Shown here: one piece after another, positions 24,668 to 33,900 of the stretch
How the letters are laid out: each line of letters starts with the position of its first letter
Position numbering within the stretch: position 1 is the first letter of the stretch
NCBI RefSeq assembly: GCF_011040385.1
Contig: NZ_JAAIKB010000005.1
Coordinates: 62,001 to 126,000, forward strand
Length of the DNA: 64,000 nucleotides
Direction of reading: 5' to 3'
Source of the DNA: Falsiroseomonas algicola
GTDB taxonomy: Bacteria > Pseudomonadota > Alphaproteobacteria > Acetobacterales > Acetobacteraceae
Notes under the pieces: model-generated
Database searches by the model: none
What the model was told of the DNA's origin: nothing
Seen by the model: only the letters and a program-made list of their open reading frames with translations
Position numbers and translations under genes: made by a program

Positions 24668-26316
24668 CGGGGGAGATACCCTTCCGCCTTGTCGGCCTCG
24701 ATCGCCGCGGGATCTCGCGCCGCCTTGTCGCCCCAGCCGCCGCCGCCGCCGGACCGCGCGATCAGTCGGTCACCGGGATTCAGCACCACGCCGGCCTCCT
24801 TGGTCTTCAGGTCGCGCTCCGTGCCATCGGCGTGGCGCAGCGTGTAGTGGTGGGGCGCGCCATCCTCGCCGCCCAGCATCCCCGCCGCGCCATGGCGGAC
24901 CCCATCGCCCGCGGTATTGGCCCGCGCCGCGCCCGCCGTCTCGATCCGCAGGTCGAGCTCCGCGCCGAGTCCCCCGCGGAACTGGCCTTCGCCGCCCGAC
25001 CCCGGCCGCAGCTCGTGATGCGCGAAGAACAGCGGGAAGCGCGCCTCCGCCATCTCCACGCTGCCGAATTTCAGGCCGCCGGCGGAATGCCATTCACCGA
25101 CCGAGGACCAGCCATCCCCCTTCGCATGCCCGCCGCCGCCAGGGCGCGCATGGAACAGGTGCCAGACGAAGCGCCGCCCCGCGCGGCGCGGATCGGTGCC
25201 CTGGATCGCGACCCGGAAGCGCCGCCCCCAGCCGCCCATGGCGCGGTCGGGGCAGGCGGGGGCCAGGGCCTTCACGATCGCCTCCACGATCTCGTTGGAG
25301 CAGTGGCTGGTGCAGAGCGTCACCGCCGCGCCGGGCCGCGCATTCACCACCGACCCTTCCCGCGCGACCAGGTCCAGCGCGCGGAAGGCGCCGTCATTCT
25401 TCGCGACCTCGGGATCCAGCAGATAGGCGAGTGCCATCCGCGCGGCGGAGAGCGTGTTGGGCCAGGAGGAATTGACGAAGCCCCGCACCTGGTCGTCGGA
25501 GCCCGACAGGTCCACGGAGACCTGCCCGCCGCACTTGGTCACGCGGGCGCGGATGGTGATGTCCTCCACGCCATGCCCGTCATCATCCAGCACGGCCTGG
25601 CCCTCATAGTCGCCATCCGCCCAGCCTTCGATGATGCGCCGCGCATGCGCCTCCGACAGGTCGAGGATGGCGTCCACGGCGGCCGCGAGCCTCGCCCCGC
25701 CATGGCTCGCCAGCAGCGCGTCCATCCGCTTCGCGCCGAGTCGCGCCGCGCCCCACATCGCCATGAGGTCGCCGGTGAAGTCGCGCGGGATGCGGGTGTT
25801 CAGCGCCAGCATCCGCACCAGGTCGTCCCGCAGCGCGTCGCCCTCGCCGAGCCGGATCGGCGGGATGCGGATGCCCTCCTGCCAGATTTCCGACGCCGCC
25901 GGGTTGTAGCCGCCATGGGTCGCGCCGCCGATGTCCGACTGGTGCGCGCGCACGACCGTGAGGAAGCGGAGGATCGTGCCCTCGAACACCGGCTGGATGA
26001 TGGTGAGGTCCGGCAGGTGCGACCCGCCATGCCAGGGATCGTTCAGCAGGTAGCACTCGCCCGGTGCGATACCGCCCCCGAAGGCATCCAGCACCGCCTT
26101 CGCCGCCAGCGGCATGGCGCCGACATGCACGGGGATGTGGTCCGCCTGCGCCACCAACCGCGCCTGGTCGTCGCAGAGCGCGATGGAGAAGTCGCGGGAG
26201 GAGTTCAGGATCTGGGAGGTGGCGGTGCGCAGCAGCGCCTCCCCCATTTCCTCCACCACCGCGCGGAAGCGGTTTTCCAGCACCGCGAGGGTCACGGGAT
26301 CGGGCGTTTCGTTCAT
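24664..26316 (-). CDS. hyuB: Hydantoinase B/oxoprolinase family protein, HyuB-type subunit
   Basis: 550 aa partner of the downstream HyuA subunit. Signatures: RTATSQILNSSRDFSIALCD, HIPVHVGAMPLA, NDPWHGGSHLPDLTI, VRAHQSDIGGATHGGYNP and the C-terminal RSGGGGGWGD. ATG 26316 starts at the usual NETPDPVTLAVLENRF segment; the much longer open frame upstream is antisense to two plus-strand genes and is rejected. First gene of a two-gene minus-strand operon. Confidence 0.9.
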   Translation of the reverse strand: MNETPDPVTLAVLENRFRAVVEEMGEALLRTATSQILNSSRDFSIALCDDQARLVAQADHIPVHVGAMPLAAKAVLDAFGGGIAPGECYLLNDPWHGGSHLPDLTIIQPVFEGTILRFLTVVRAHQSDIGGATHGGYNPAASEIWQEGIRIPPIRLGEGDALRDDLVRMLALNTRIPRDFTGDLMAMWGAARLGAKRMDALLASHGGARLAAAVDAILDLSEAHARRIIEGWADGDYEGQAVLDDDGHGVEDITIRARVTKCGGQVSVDLSGSDDQVRGFVNSSWPNTLSAARMALAYLLDPEVAKNDGAFRALDLVAREGSVVNARPGAAVTLCTSHCSNEIVEAIVKALAPACPDRAMGGWGRRFRVAIQGTDPRRAGRRFVWHLFHARPGGGGHAKGDGWSSVGEWHSAGGLKFGSVEMAEARFPLFFAHHELRPGSGGEGQFRGGLGAELDLRIETAGAARANTAGDGVRHGAAGMLGGEDGAPHHYTLRHADGTERDLKTKEAGVVLNPGDRLIARSGGGGGWGDKAARDPAAIEADKAEGYLPR

Positions 26317-26442
26317 CCGGCGACGGTCCCGCCCCCTCGCCGGGGCGTCAAGGGAGGGTGTTTTGCGCACGACTCCGTGATTGTCTCGGCATCGAACCCT
26401 TGGGCTTGTGATGCGCTTCGGCCCCCGAAGGATGGGGACCCG

Positions 26443-27966
26443 ATGTTCGTATCGACGACGGCGGACCACGCCAGCACGCGCCCGCAACGCCGTCGGGCGT
26501 GGTGGCGATGGGGCCTCGCGCCGGCCGTCCTGCTCCTGCTGCCCTTCCTGCTGCGCGCGGTCGCCATCCGCGCCAGCGTGGTGGACCCCGATGAAGGTCT
26601 CTACCTCGTCCAGGCCGTCGCCTGGCTGAAAGGGGGCTGGCCCTACCTCGCGGTGTGGGACATGCACCCGGTGGGCGCGCCGGCGCTGCTGACGCCCTTC
26701 GTCGCGCTGCTGCCGAGCCCGCTGCTGGCGCTGCGCATCGCCGGCATGGTGGCGGTCGCGGCGACGTCCCTGCTGCTCATGCGCCTCGTCATGCGCCTCG
26801 GCGCCAGCCGGGCCGCGGGCTTCGCCGCGGGGCTTCTCTATGCCGCCCACACGCTGGTGCTGGGCGGGCTCGCGACCAATACGGAAATCCTCTTCGCCCC
26901 CTTCATGGTGGCCGGCGCCACGCTGCTGCTGCAGGAGGCGCTGGCCGAGCGCGCCCCGCGCCCCGCCACCGTGCTCGCCGCCGGGCTGTTCTTCGGCGTG
27001 GCGCTCTGGGTGAAGCAGGTGGTGGGGCTGGAAGCCTCGGCGCTCTGGCTGACCATGGTGGGCGTGGCGCTCGCACGGCGGCGGATGGGTATCGGCGCCG
27101 TGCTGGTCCTCGCGCTGCTCTTCGCCCTCGGCGCCGCCCTGCCCACCGCGCTGACCGCCGCGATCTACGCCGCCAAGGGCGAATTCGCGACCTGGTGGAA
27201 CAGCAACGTCACCGTGCTCCTCACCTATTCCGCGGTGGAGGACGGCGCCCCCGGCTTCCGGCGCGGCGTGGTGGTGGCGCTGGGCTGCCTGCTGTGGCTG
27301 CTTGCGGCAGCGATGCTGGCGGCGGCGCATGCCCCGGCCCGGCGCCGCGCGGCGCTGCTGCTGCCCTGGCTCGCCGCCGCGATCGTGCAGGCGGCCGCGC
27401 CGGGCAAGTATTTCGACCACTACTTCCTGATGCTGCTGCCGCCGCTCTGCGTGCTGGCCGCACTGGGGCTGGAAGCCGTGGCGATCCGCTGGGGCCGGCA
27501 GGGCGTGCGCCGTGGCATGGTGATCGGCCTTGCGGCCGCCATCGCCGTGCTGCCCGTCTCCTCCCTGCTGCTGCCGCGGCTGGCGAACGGCCTCGGCTGG
27601 CGCCTGCCCGATGCCGCCACCCAGGTCGCCGCCATCGCGCGGGCGGAGGTCGGGCCCGGGGAGGCGCTCTACATCGCCAACTGGCACCCCGTGGTCTACG
27701 CCCTGGCGGGGATCGAGGCGCCAACCCGTTTCGCCTTCCCGAGTCACCTGGCGGGCCTTCATGCCGGGCTGACCGGCTTCGACCAGGATGCGGAGCTGGA
27801 GCGGGTGCTGGCCCTGGCCCCGCGCATCATCGTGATCGCCCCCTCCCATTGGTGGCGGACGCGCCCGGAAGCCCGGGCCCGCATCGAGGCCACGCTGGTC
27901 GGCTATGACCGCATCGCAACCATCCGGGATGGCGACGGGCCGGTGGAGGTCTGGCGGCGCCGCTGA
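26443..27966 (+). CDS. Family 39 (ArnT/PMT-like) membrane glycosyltransferase
   Basis: 507 aa with about 11 hydrophobic segments. The first periplasmic loop carries the DPDEGLYLVQAVAWLKGGWP motif, whose acidic pair (48-51) is the hallmark of polyprenyl-phosphate-sugar-dependent GT-C enzymes. A soluble C-terminal part follows (GEALYIANWHPVVYALAG). It would transfer a sugar from a lipid-linked donor to a protein, lipid A or polysaccharide; the acceptor is unknown. ATG 26443 has GGATGGGG upstream. Longer open frame upstream is antisense to hyuB. Confidence 0.82.
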   Translation: MFVSTTADHASTRPQRRRAWWRWGLAPAVLLLLPFLLRAVAIRASVVDPDEGLYLVQAVAWLKGGWPYLAVWDMHPVGAPALLTPFVALLPSPLLALRIAGMVAVAATSLLLMRLVMRLGASRAAGFAAGLLYAAHTLVLGGLATNTEILFAPFMVAGATLLLQEALAERAPRPATVLAAGLFFGVALWVKQVVGLEASALWLTMVGVALARRRMGIGAVLVLALLFALGAALPTALTAAIYAAKGEFATWWNSNVTVLLTYSAVEDGAPGFRRGVVVALGCLLWLLAAAMLAAAHAPARRRAALLLPWLAAAIVQAAAPGKYFDHYFLMLLPPLCVLAALGLEAVAIRWGRQGVRRGMVIGLAAAIAVLPVSSLLLPRLANGLGWRLPDAATQVAAIARAEVGPGEALYIANWHPVVYALAGIEAPTRFAFPSHLAGLHAGLTGFDQDAELERVLALAPRIIVIAPSHWWRTRPEARARIEATLVGYDRIATIRDGDGPVEVWRRR

Positions 27967-27978
27967 GCCCGCCGCATC

Positions 27979-29484
27979 ATGCGGGCGATGCCGCGCCCCG
28001 CCACCCTGACCCAGCTTCTCGAAGACACCGCCCGCCGCAGCCCGGATGCGCTGGCCTTTGGCGGCCTGACCTGGGCGGAGGCCGCGGCCACGGTGCGGCG
28101 GATGGCGGGCGGGCTGGCGGAAGCGGGGATCGGCCCCGGCGACCGCGTCGCGCTCTTCCTGCCGAACCGCCCCGACTTCCTGCTGCTGCTGCTGGCCCTC
28201 GCCCGGCGCGGTGCCACCGCCATCCTGCTGAACACCCGCTTCCGCGCCGCCGAGATCGGCAACCTGCTGGAACGCGCCGCCCCCCGTGCCATCGCCATCG
28301 CCCGCGACTTCCCGGCGGTGGATGCGGAAGCGGTGCTGGAAGCCGTGCCGCCCGCCCAGCGCGCCTCGCTCCGCCTGGTGATCGTCATGGATGGGCGCGG
28401 CATGGACCGCATCCTCGACCTGCCGGTGAAACGCCGCGCCACGCTGGTCTCGGCCAATGAGGCGCCTGACCTCGCGACGCCGGAGGCCGAGTGCCTGACC
28501 TTCACCACCTCCGGCACCACCGCCGGGCCGAAGCTGGTGCTGCACCGCCAGGCCTCCATCGCGGGGCATGCGGCGGATGTGGCGGCGCGGATCGGCACGG
28601 GGGCGCCGGGCGCCGCGCTGCTGGCCGCCGTGCCGCTCTGCGGCACCTTCGGCCTCGCCTCGGCCCTGGCGGCCATCGCCGGTGGCGCCGCCATCCTCTG
28701 CATGGAACGCTTCGACGCGCAGGAGGCCGATGCGCTGATCCGCGCGCAGTGGATCACCCACATGGTCGGCGGGGATGAGCTGTTGCTGAAGCTGGCCGAG
28801 GCCGCGAATGGCCGCCCCTATGCCCCCTTCGCCTTCACCGGCTTCGCCAATTTCCACGGCCAGGCGGACCGCGTGATGGAGGCCTCCGCCGCGCTGAACC
28901 TGGCGGTGCGCGGCGTCTATGGCAGTTCGGAGGCGCAGGCCCTCTTCGCCCTGCAGGACCCCGCCGGCCCGCAGGCCGCGATCGGCGGCGGCATCCCCGC
29001 CAGCCCGGAGGCCGCCCACAGCCTGGCCGAGGATGGCGAATTGCTGCTGCGCGGCCCCTCCCTCTTCGACCGCTACCTCGGCGACGAGGCCGCGACCGCC
29101 AAGGCCCGCACCGCGGAGGGCTGGTTCCGCACCGGCGACCTCGCCACGGCGCAGGAGGGGGGCGGCTTCGCCTTCGTCACGCGCCGTGGCGACGCACTCC
29201 GCCTCGGCGGCTTCCTCGTCTCCCCGGAGGAGATCGAGGCCTTCCTCCAGGCCCAGCCCGGCGTGGCCGCCGCGCAGGTGGTGGAGCATGAGGGAAAGCC
29301 GGTAGCCTTCGTCATCCCGGACGATGGCTATGACGAGGCCGCGCTGATCACCGCCTGCCGCGCGAGCCTGGCCCGCTTCAAGCAGCCCGAGCGCATCGTG
29401 GTGCTCGATGCCTTCCCCGTCACGGACGGCCCGAACGGCCCCAAGATCCAGCGCGCCGAACTGCGCCGGATGGCGGCCGGGTGA
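27979..29484 (+). CDS. AMP-dependent acyl-CoA synthetase-like ligase
   Basis: 501 aa, class I adenylate-forming enzyme. The P-loop-like motif FTTSGTTAGPKLVLHRQ (about 174-190), YGSSEAQALF, the hinge TGDLATAQEGGGFAFVTRRGD and the C-terminal lysine region GPNGPKIQRAELR are present. It activates a carboxylic acid to an acyl-adenylate and probably an acyl-CoA; chain length or aromatic preference is not evident. The motif TAGPK has Ala for the usual Gly/Glu, which still fits the family. The stop overlaps the following MFS gene by four bases. ATG 27988 is an alternative start. Confidence 0.85.
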   Translation: MRAMPRPATLTQLLEDTARRSPDALAFGGLTWAEAAATVRRMAGGLAEAGIGPGDRVALFLPNRPDFLLLLLALARRGATAILLNTRFRAAEIGNLLERAAPRAIAIARDFPAVDAEAVLEAVPPAQRASLRLVIVMDGRGMDRILDLPVKRRATLVSANEAPDLATPEAECLTFTTSGTTAGPKLVLHRQASIAGHAADVAARIGTGAPGAALLAAVPLCGTFGLASALAAIAGGAAILCMERFDAQEADALIRAQWITHMVGGDELLLKLAEAANGRPYAPFAFTGFANFHGQADRVMEASAALNLAVRGVYGSSEAQALFALQDPAGPQAAIGGGIPASPEAAHSLAEDGELLLRGPSLFDRYLGDEAATAKARTAEGWFRTGDLATAQEGGGFAFVTRRGDALRLGGFLVSPEEIEAFLQAQPGVAAAQVVEHEGKPVAFVIPDDGYDEAALITACRASLARFKQPERIVVLDAFPVTDGPNGPKIQRAELRRMAAG

Positions 29485-30896
29485 GCCCAGCCGCCACCAC
29501 CCGCGACCCGCGCACCGTCGCCGCCATCGTCGCCTCCGCGTTGTTCATGCAGAACCTCGACAGTTCCGTCGTCGCGACGGCGCTGCCGGCCATGGCGCGG
29601 GACCTCGGCGTGGATGCCGTGCATCTCTCCGTCGCCATCACCTCCTACCTCGTCGCGCTCTGCGTCTTCATCCCCGTCTCCGGCTGGGTGGCGGACCGCT
29701 TCGGGCCGCGGCGCGTCTTCATGGCGGCGATCATCGTCTTCACCATCGCCTCCGCCCTGGTCGGCCTGTCCCAGGGCATGGGGTCGCTGGTCGCGGCGCG
29801 CATCCTGCAGGGGGTGGGGGGTGCGATGATGGTGCCGGTCGGGCGCCTGCTCCTGCTCCGCCGCGTGCGGAAGGAGGAGCTGCTGACCGCCATGACCTGG
29901 CTGACCATGCCGGCCCTCCTCGGCCCGGTCTGCGGCCCGCCGCTCGGTGGCCTCCTCACCGATGCCGTCTCCTGGCGCGCCGTCTTCTGGATCAACCTGC
30001 CCGTCGGCCTGCTCGGCCTGGCTCTGGTCTGGCGCTTCATTCCGGAGGTGGAGCGCCAGGACCCCGGGCCGCTCGATGCCAAGGGCCTGACGCTCTGGGG
30101 CTTGGCGCTGGCGCTGCTGGTCTCGGGGCTGGAGACGATCGGCCGCGGCGTCGTGCCGGGCTGGGCCACGGCCGCGATGATCGTGGCCGGGCTCGCGGCC
30201 AGCATCGCCGCCGTGCTGCATTCCCGCGCCTCCGTCCGCCCCGCCGTCGATCTCTCCCTGCTCGCGGTCCGCAGCTTCGGCGTGCCGATGGTCAGCGGCA
30301 CGCTGTTCCGCGCGGGAGCGGGCGCCGTGCCCTTCCTGCTGCCGCTGTCGCTGCAGCTCGTCTTCGGGCTCTCGGCCGGCGGCAGCGGGCTGGTCACCTT
30401 CGCGACCGCGCTCGGCGCCATCCTGATGAAGCCGATGATCCGCCCGCTGCTGCGCCGCTTCGGCTTCCGGCGCATCCTGATGGTCAACGTCGTCCTCGCC
30501 TCGGCCGGCGTCGCGGTCTGCGCCGCCTTCACCCCCGCCTGGCCCATGATCGCGATCTTCGCCGTGCTGGCGGCGGGCGGCCTGTCGCGCTCCCTGCAAT
30601 TCACCTCCATGGCCACCCTCTCCTTCGCCGATGTGCCGCAGGAGAAGCTGGCCGCCGCCACCGCCATGTCCGGCACCATCCAGCAATTCTCGGTCGCGCT
30701 GGGTGTCGTGCTGGGGTCGCTGTCGCTGGAGGCCGGCATGTGGGCCAGCGGCCAGACGACGCCGCAGCTCTGGGAATTCCAGCTGGGCTTCGTCATCGCC
30801 GGGCTGGTGATGCTCGTCTCCTTCTTCGGTGTGGCGCGCCTGCCGCCCGATGCCGGGGCGCGCGTCTCCGGCCACGGTGACGCGAAACGCGCGTAA
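29481..30896 (+). CDS. MFS drug/metabolite exporter, DHA2 (EmrB/QacA) type
   Basis: 471 aa with about 14 hydrophobic segments. Motif A appears as GWVADRFGPRRVF, motif C-like as GPVCGPPLGGLLTD, and the first helix carries LDSSVVATALPAMARDL, all typical of the 14-TM proton-antiporter family. GTG start overlapping the ligase stop, so co-translated. It may export the product of, or an inhibitor related to, the upstream ligase. Confidence 0.87.
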   Translation: MSPAATTRDPRTVAAIVASALFMQNLDSSVVATALPAMARDLGVDAVHLSVAITSYLVALCVFIPVSGWVADRFGPRRVFMAAIIVFTIASALVGLSQGMGSLVAARILQGVGGAMMVPVGRLLLLRRVRKEELLTAMTWLTMPALLGPVCGPPLGGLLTDAVSWRAVFWINLPVGLLGLALVWRFIPEVERQDPGPLDAKGLTLWGLALALLVSGLETIGRGVVPGWATAAMIVAGLAASIAAVLHSRASVRPAVDLSLLAVRSFGVPMVSGTLFRAGAGAVPFLLPLSLQLVFGLSAGGSGLVTFATALGAILMKPMIRPLLRRFGFRRILMVNVVLASAGVAVCAAFTPAWPMIAIFAVLAAGGLSRSLQFTSMATLSFADVPQEKLAAATAMSGTIQQFSVALGVVLGSLSLEAGMWASGQTTPQLWEFQLGFVIAGLVMLVSFFGVARLPPDAGARVSGHGDAKRA

Positions 30897-30967
30897 CCTC
30901 TTCGTCGCTGCCAGCCCCGGCGGCGGCGTGCCATGCTGCCCGAAACGCCGCCCGCACGGAGCCAAGA

Positions 30968-33900
30968 ATGTCCTTCCGCCGCCTGTTGCCGCTGGTCCTG
31001 CTGCTGGGCTGGCTGCTGCCGTCCAGCGTCCTGGCCTTCGAGCTTCCCGGCCTTTCCGGCGATGCGCAGCGCTACGAATCCTCCCTGACACGCCGCTTCC
31101 CCGCCGGCGCCACGGCCCAGCAGCGGAACCAGGCCGAGACCCGCGCCCGCGCCGCGGAGGCCCGCAACGACTGGGCGGCAGCCGCCGCGGCCTGGGAGGA
31201 GCGGATCGGCACCGGCCAGGCTACCGCCGACCACTGGATGTCGCTGGCGAACGCCCAGCTCCGCCGCAACCCGGCCGAGGCCAACCGCGCGCTGCAGGCC
31301 GGCTGGCAGGCCTTCATGCTGGTGCCGGGCGGCGCGCCGGAAATCCCCTCCCTGGTCGTGATGGCGGAGGCGCTGCGCCGCCTGGACCAGCCCGTGTTGC
31401 AATTGCAGGCGCTGGAGGCGGTGGTGGAACGCGCGCCGGAGGATGCGAAGCACCGCGACGCGCTGGCCAGCGCCCGCCGCGCCGCCGGCGTGCTGGTCCG
31501 CCGCCTGCGCACCGAACCCGATGCCGAGCCCGCCCGCGCCTGCCTCGACTTCACCGTGGCCCCCGCGCGGCGCAATGACTGGCAGCCGCAGGATTGGGTC
31601 CGCGCGGAGCCCCCCATCCCAGGGATGGCGGTGGTGCGGGAAGGCGATGCGCTCTGCGTCGCTGGCCTGCCCTGGGGCGCCACCACGCGGCTCACGCTCC
31701 GCGCCGGCCTGCCCGGGGAGGATGGGCTGCGGCTGCTGCGGGACACGCCGCTGAACGTGGCGATGCCCAACCGGACCGCGCGCATCGCCTTCGACAGCCG
31801 CGCCTTCCTGCTGCCGCGCGGCCAGGAACCGCGCGTGACGGTCGCGACCGTCAACGTCACCGCCCTCTCGCTGCGCCTCATCCGCGTCACCGAGCGCAAT
31901 CTGGTGCCGCTGACGCGGGACTGGCGCCCGGGCGAGCAGATGGAGGAATGGACGGCCGAGAACCTCTCGGACGATCTGGGCCGCGTGGTCTGGGAAGGCC
32001 GCGCCGAGCTGCCGACGACCACGCCCAACCGCACCAGCCGCAGCGCCCTGCCGCTGCCCGATGCCGTGCGCAATGCCGGCCCCGGCCTCTATGTGCTGGT
32101 GGCGCGGCCGGGTGACGGGCAGGCGCGCGGCGCGGCCTCGGCGCTGCCGATCCTCGCCACCGATCTCGGCCTGACCGCCTGGCGCGGGCCGCAGGGGCTT
32201 GCGGTGCAGGCGCGCGGCTTCACCGATGCCACGCCCCGCGGCGATGTCCGCCTGGCGCTGCTCGCCCGCAACAACGACATCCTGGCGGAGGCCACGACAG
32301 GCGCCGACGGCATCGCCCGCTTCAACGCGCCCGCGCTGCGCGGCCAGGGCAACCTGGCGCCGGTCGCGGTCCATGCCTTCGCCGGCACCGATTTCGCGGC
32401 GCTGGATCTGGAGACGGCGTCCTTCGACCTGTCGGATCGCGGCGCCGATGGCGCGCCGAATCCCGGGCCGCTCGACGCCTTCGTCTGGCTCGACCGCGGC
32501 ATCTACCGGCCGGGCGAGGTGGTGAATATCGGCGCCCTGCTGCGCGATGGCGGCGGCCAGCCCGTGGACCTGCCGGCCCGTCTGCGCATCAAGCGCCCGA
32601 ACGGCCAGGTGTTTTTCGAGAGCGTGCCCCAGCGCGTCGCCGGCGCCGCCTTCGTGGCGCCCGTCACGCTCTCCTCCACCGCCCCGGTCGGCGCCTGGAC
32701 GGTGGAGGTGCTGGCCGACCCCGACGCACCCCCGATCGGCACCGCGTCCTTCCGCGTCGATGCCTTCGTCCCCGAACGGCTGGAGGTCACGGCCGGCCCC
32801 GTCACCGGCCAGATCGTGCCCGGCCGGGCGCTCGACCTGCCCGTCCAGGCGCGCTTCCTCTATGGCGCGCCGGGCTCCGGCCTGACCGGCAGCGCCGAAC
32901 TCCGCCTGTCCACGGACCCGCTTCCCTTCGAGGCCTGGCGCGGCTGGCGCTTCGGCCTGATGGACGAGACCTTCGCCCCCGACCTCATCACCGCCGACAT
33001 CCTGGAGACGGATGCGGAAGGGCGCGCCCGCGCCAGCCTGCTGCTGCCCGCCGCCCCGGACACGACGCGGCCCGTGAAGGCCGACATCACCGTGCTGATG
33101 GCCGATCCCGGCGGCCGCACCAGCGGCGCGCGCCTGTCGCTGCCCGTCCGCGCCGCCGGCACGCTGCTCGCCATCCGCCCGGCCTTCGAGGGGGGCGCGG
33201 TGAATGACGGCGCGGAAGCCGCCTTCGACATCGCCGCCGTCAACCCCGACGGCGCCGCCATCCCCGCCACGCTGCGCGTGCGCCTGGTGCGCGAGCGGCC
33301 GGACTGGCGGATCGTCGTCCGCGAACGCCTGGCCCGCTACGAGACGGTGTGGCGCGACGAGCCGGTGGACAGCACCGAGATCCGCGTCGCCCCCGGCCAG
33401 CCCGGCCGCTTCGCCCGCACCCTCGGCTTCGGCCGCTACCGGATCGAGGTCGCCGAACCCAGCGGCCTCGCCATCGCCAGCTACCGCTTCCGCGCGGGCT
33501 GGGCGCAGGCGGAGGCGGCGGAAGTGCCGGACCGCGTCGATGTCGCCGCCGACCGCCGGGCGTACAACGCGGGCGACACGGCGCGGCTCCGCATCACGCC
33601 GCCCTTCGCCGGCCGTGCCAGCGTCGCCGTGCTGACCGACCGCCTGCTCTCGACGCAGGAGATCGAGGTGCCGGAAGCCGGCGCCGAAATCTCCATCCCC
33701 GTCGATGCCGCCTGGGGCCCGGGCGCGCATGTCGCCGTCACGGTCTTCCGGCCGGGCAATGCGCCCGCAGGCCGGCCGGGCCGCGCGCTGGGCCTGGCCT
33801 GGATCGGCCTCGACCCCGCTGCGCGACGGATGGAGGTCGCGATCGGAACGCCGCCGCTCGCCCGCCCGCGCACGCGGATCGAGGTGCCGCTGCGCCTGAC

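Noticed and set aside
26317-29289. N-terminal extension of hyuB to 1541 aa
   Set aside because: The extra 990 residues are antisense to a glycosyltransferase and an acyl-CoA ligase gene; HyuB begins at NETPDPVTLAVLENRF.
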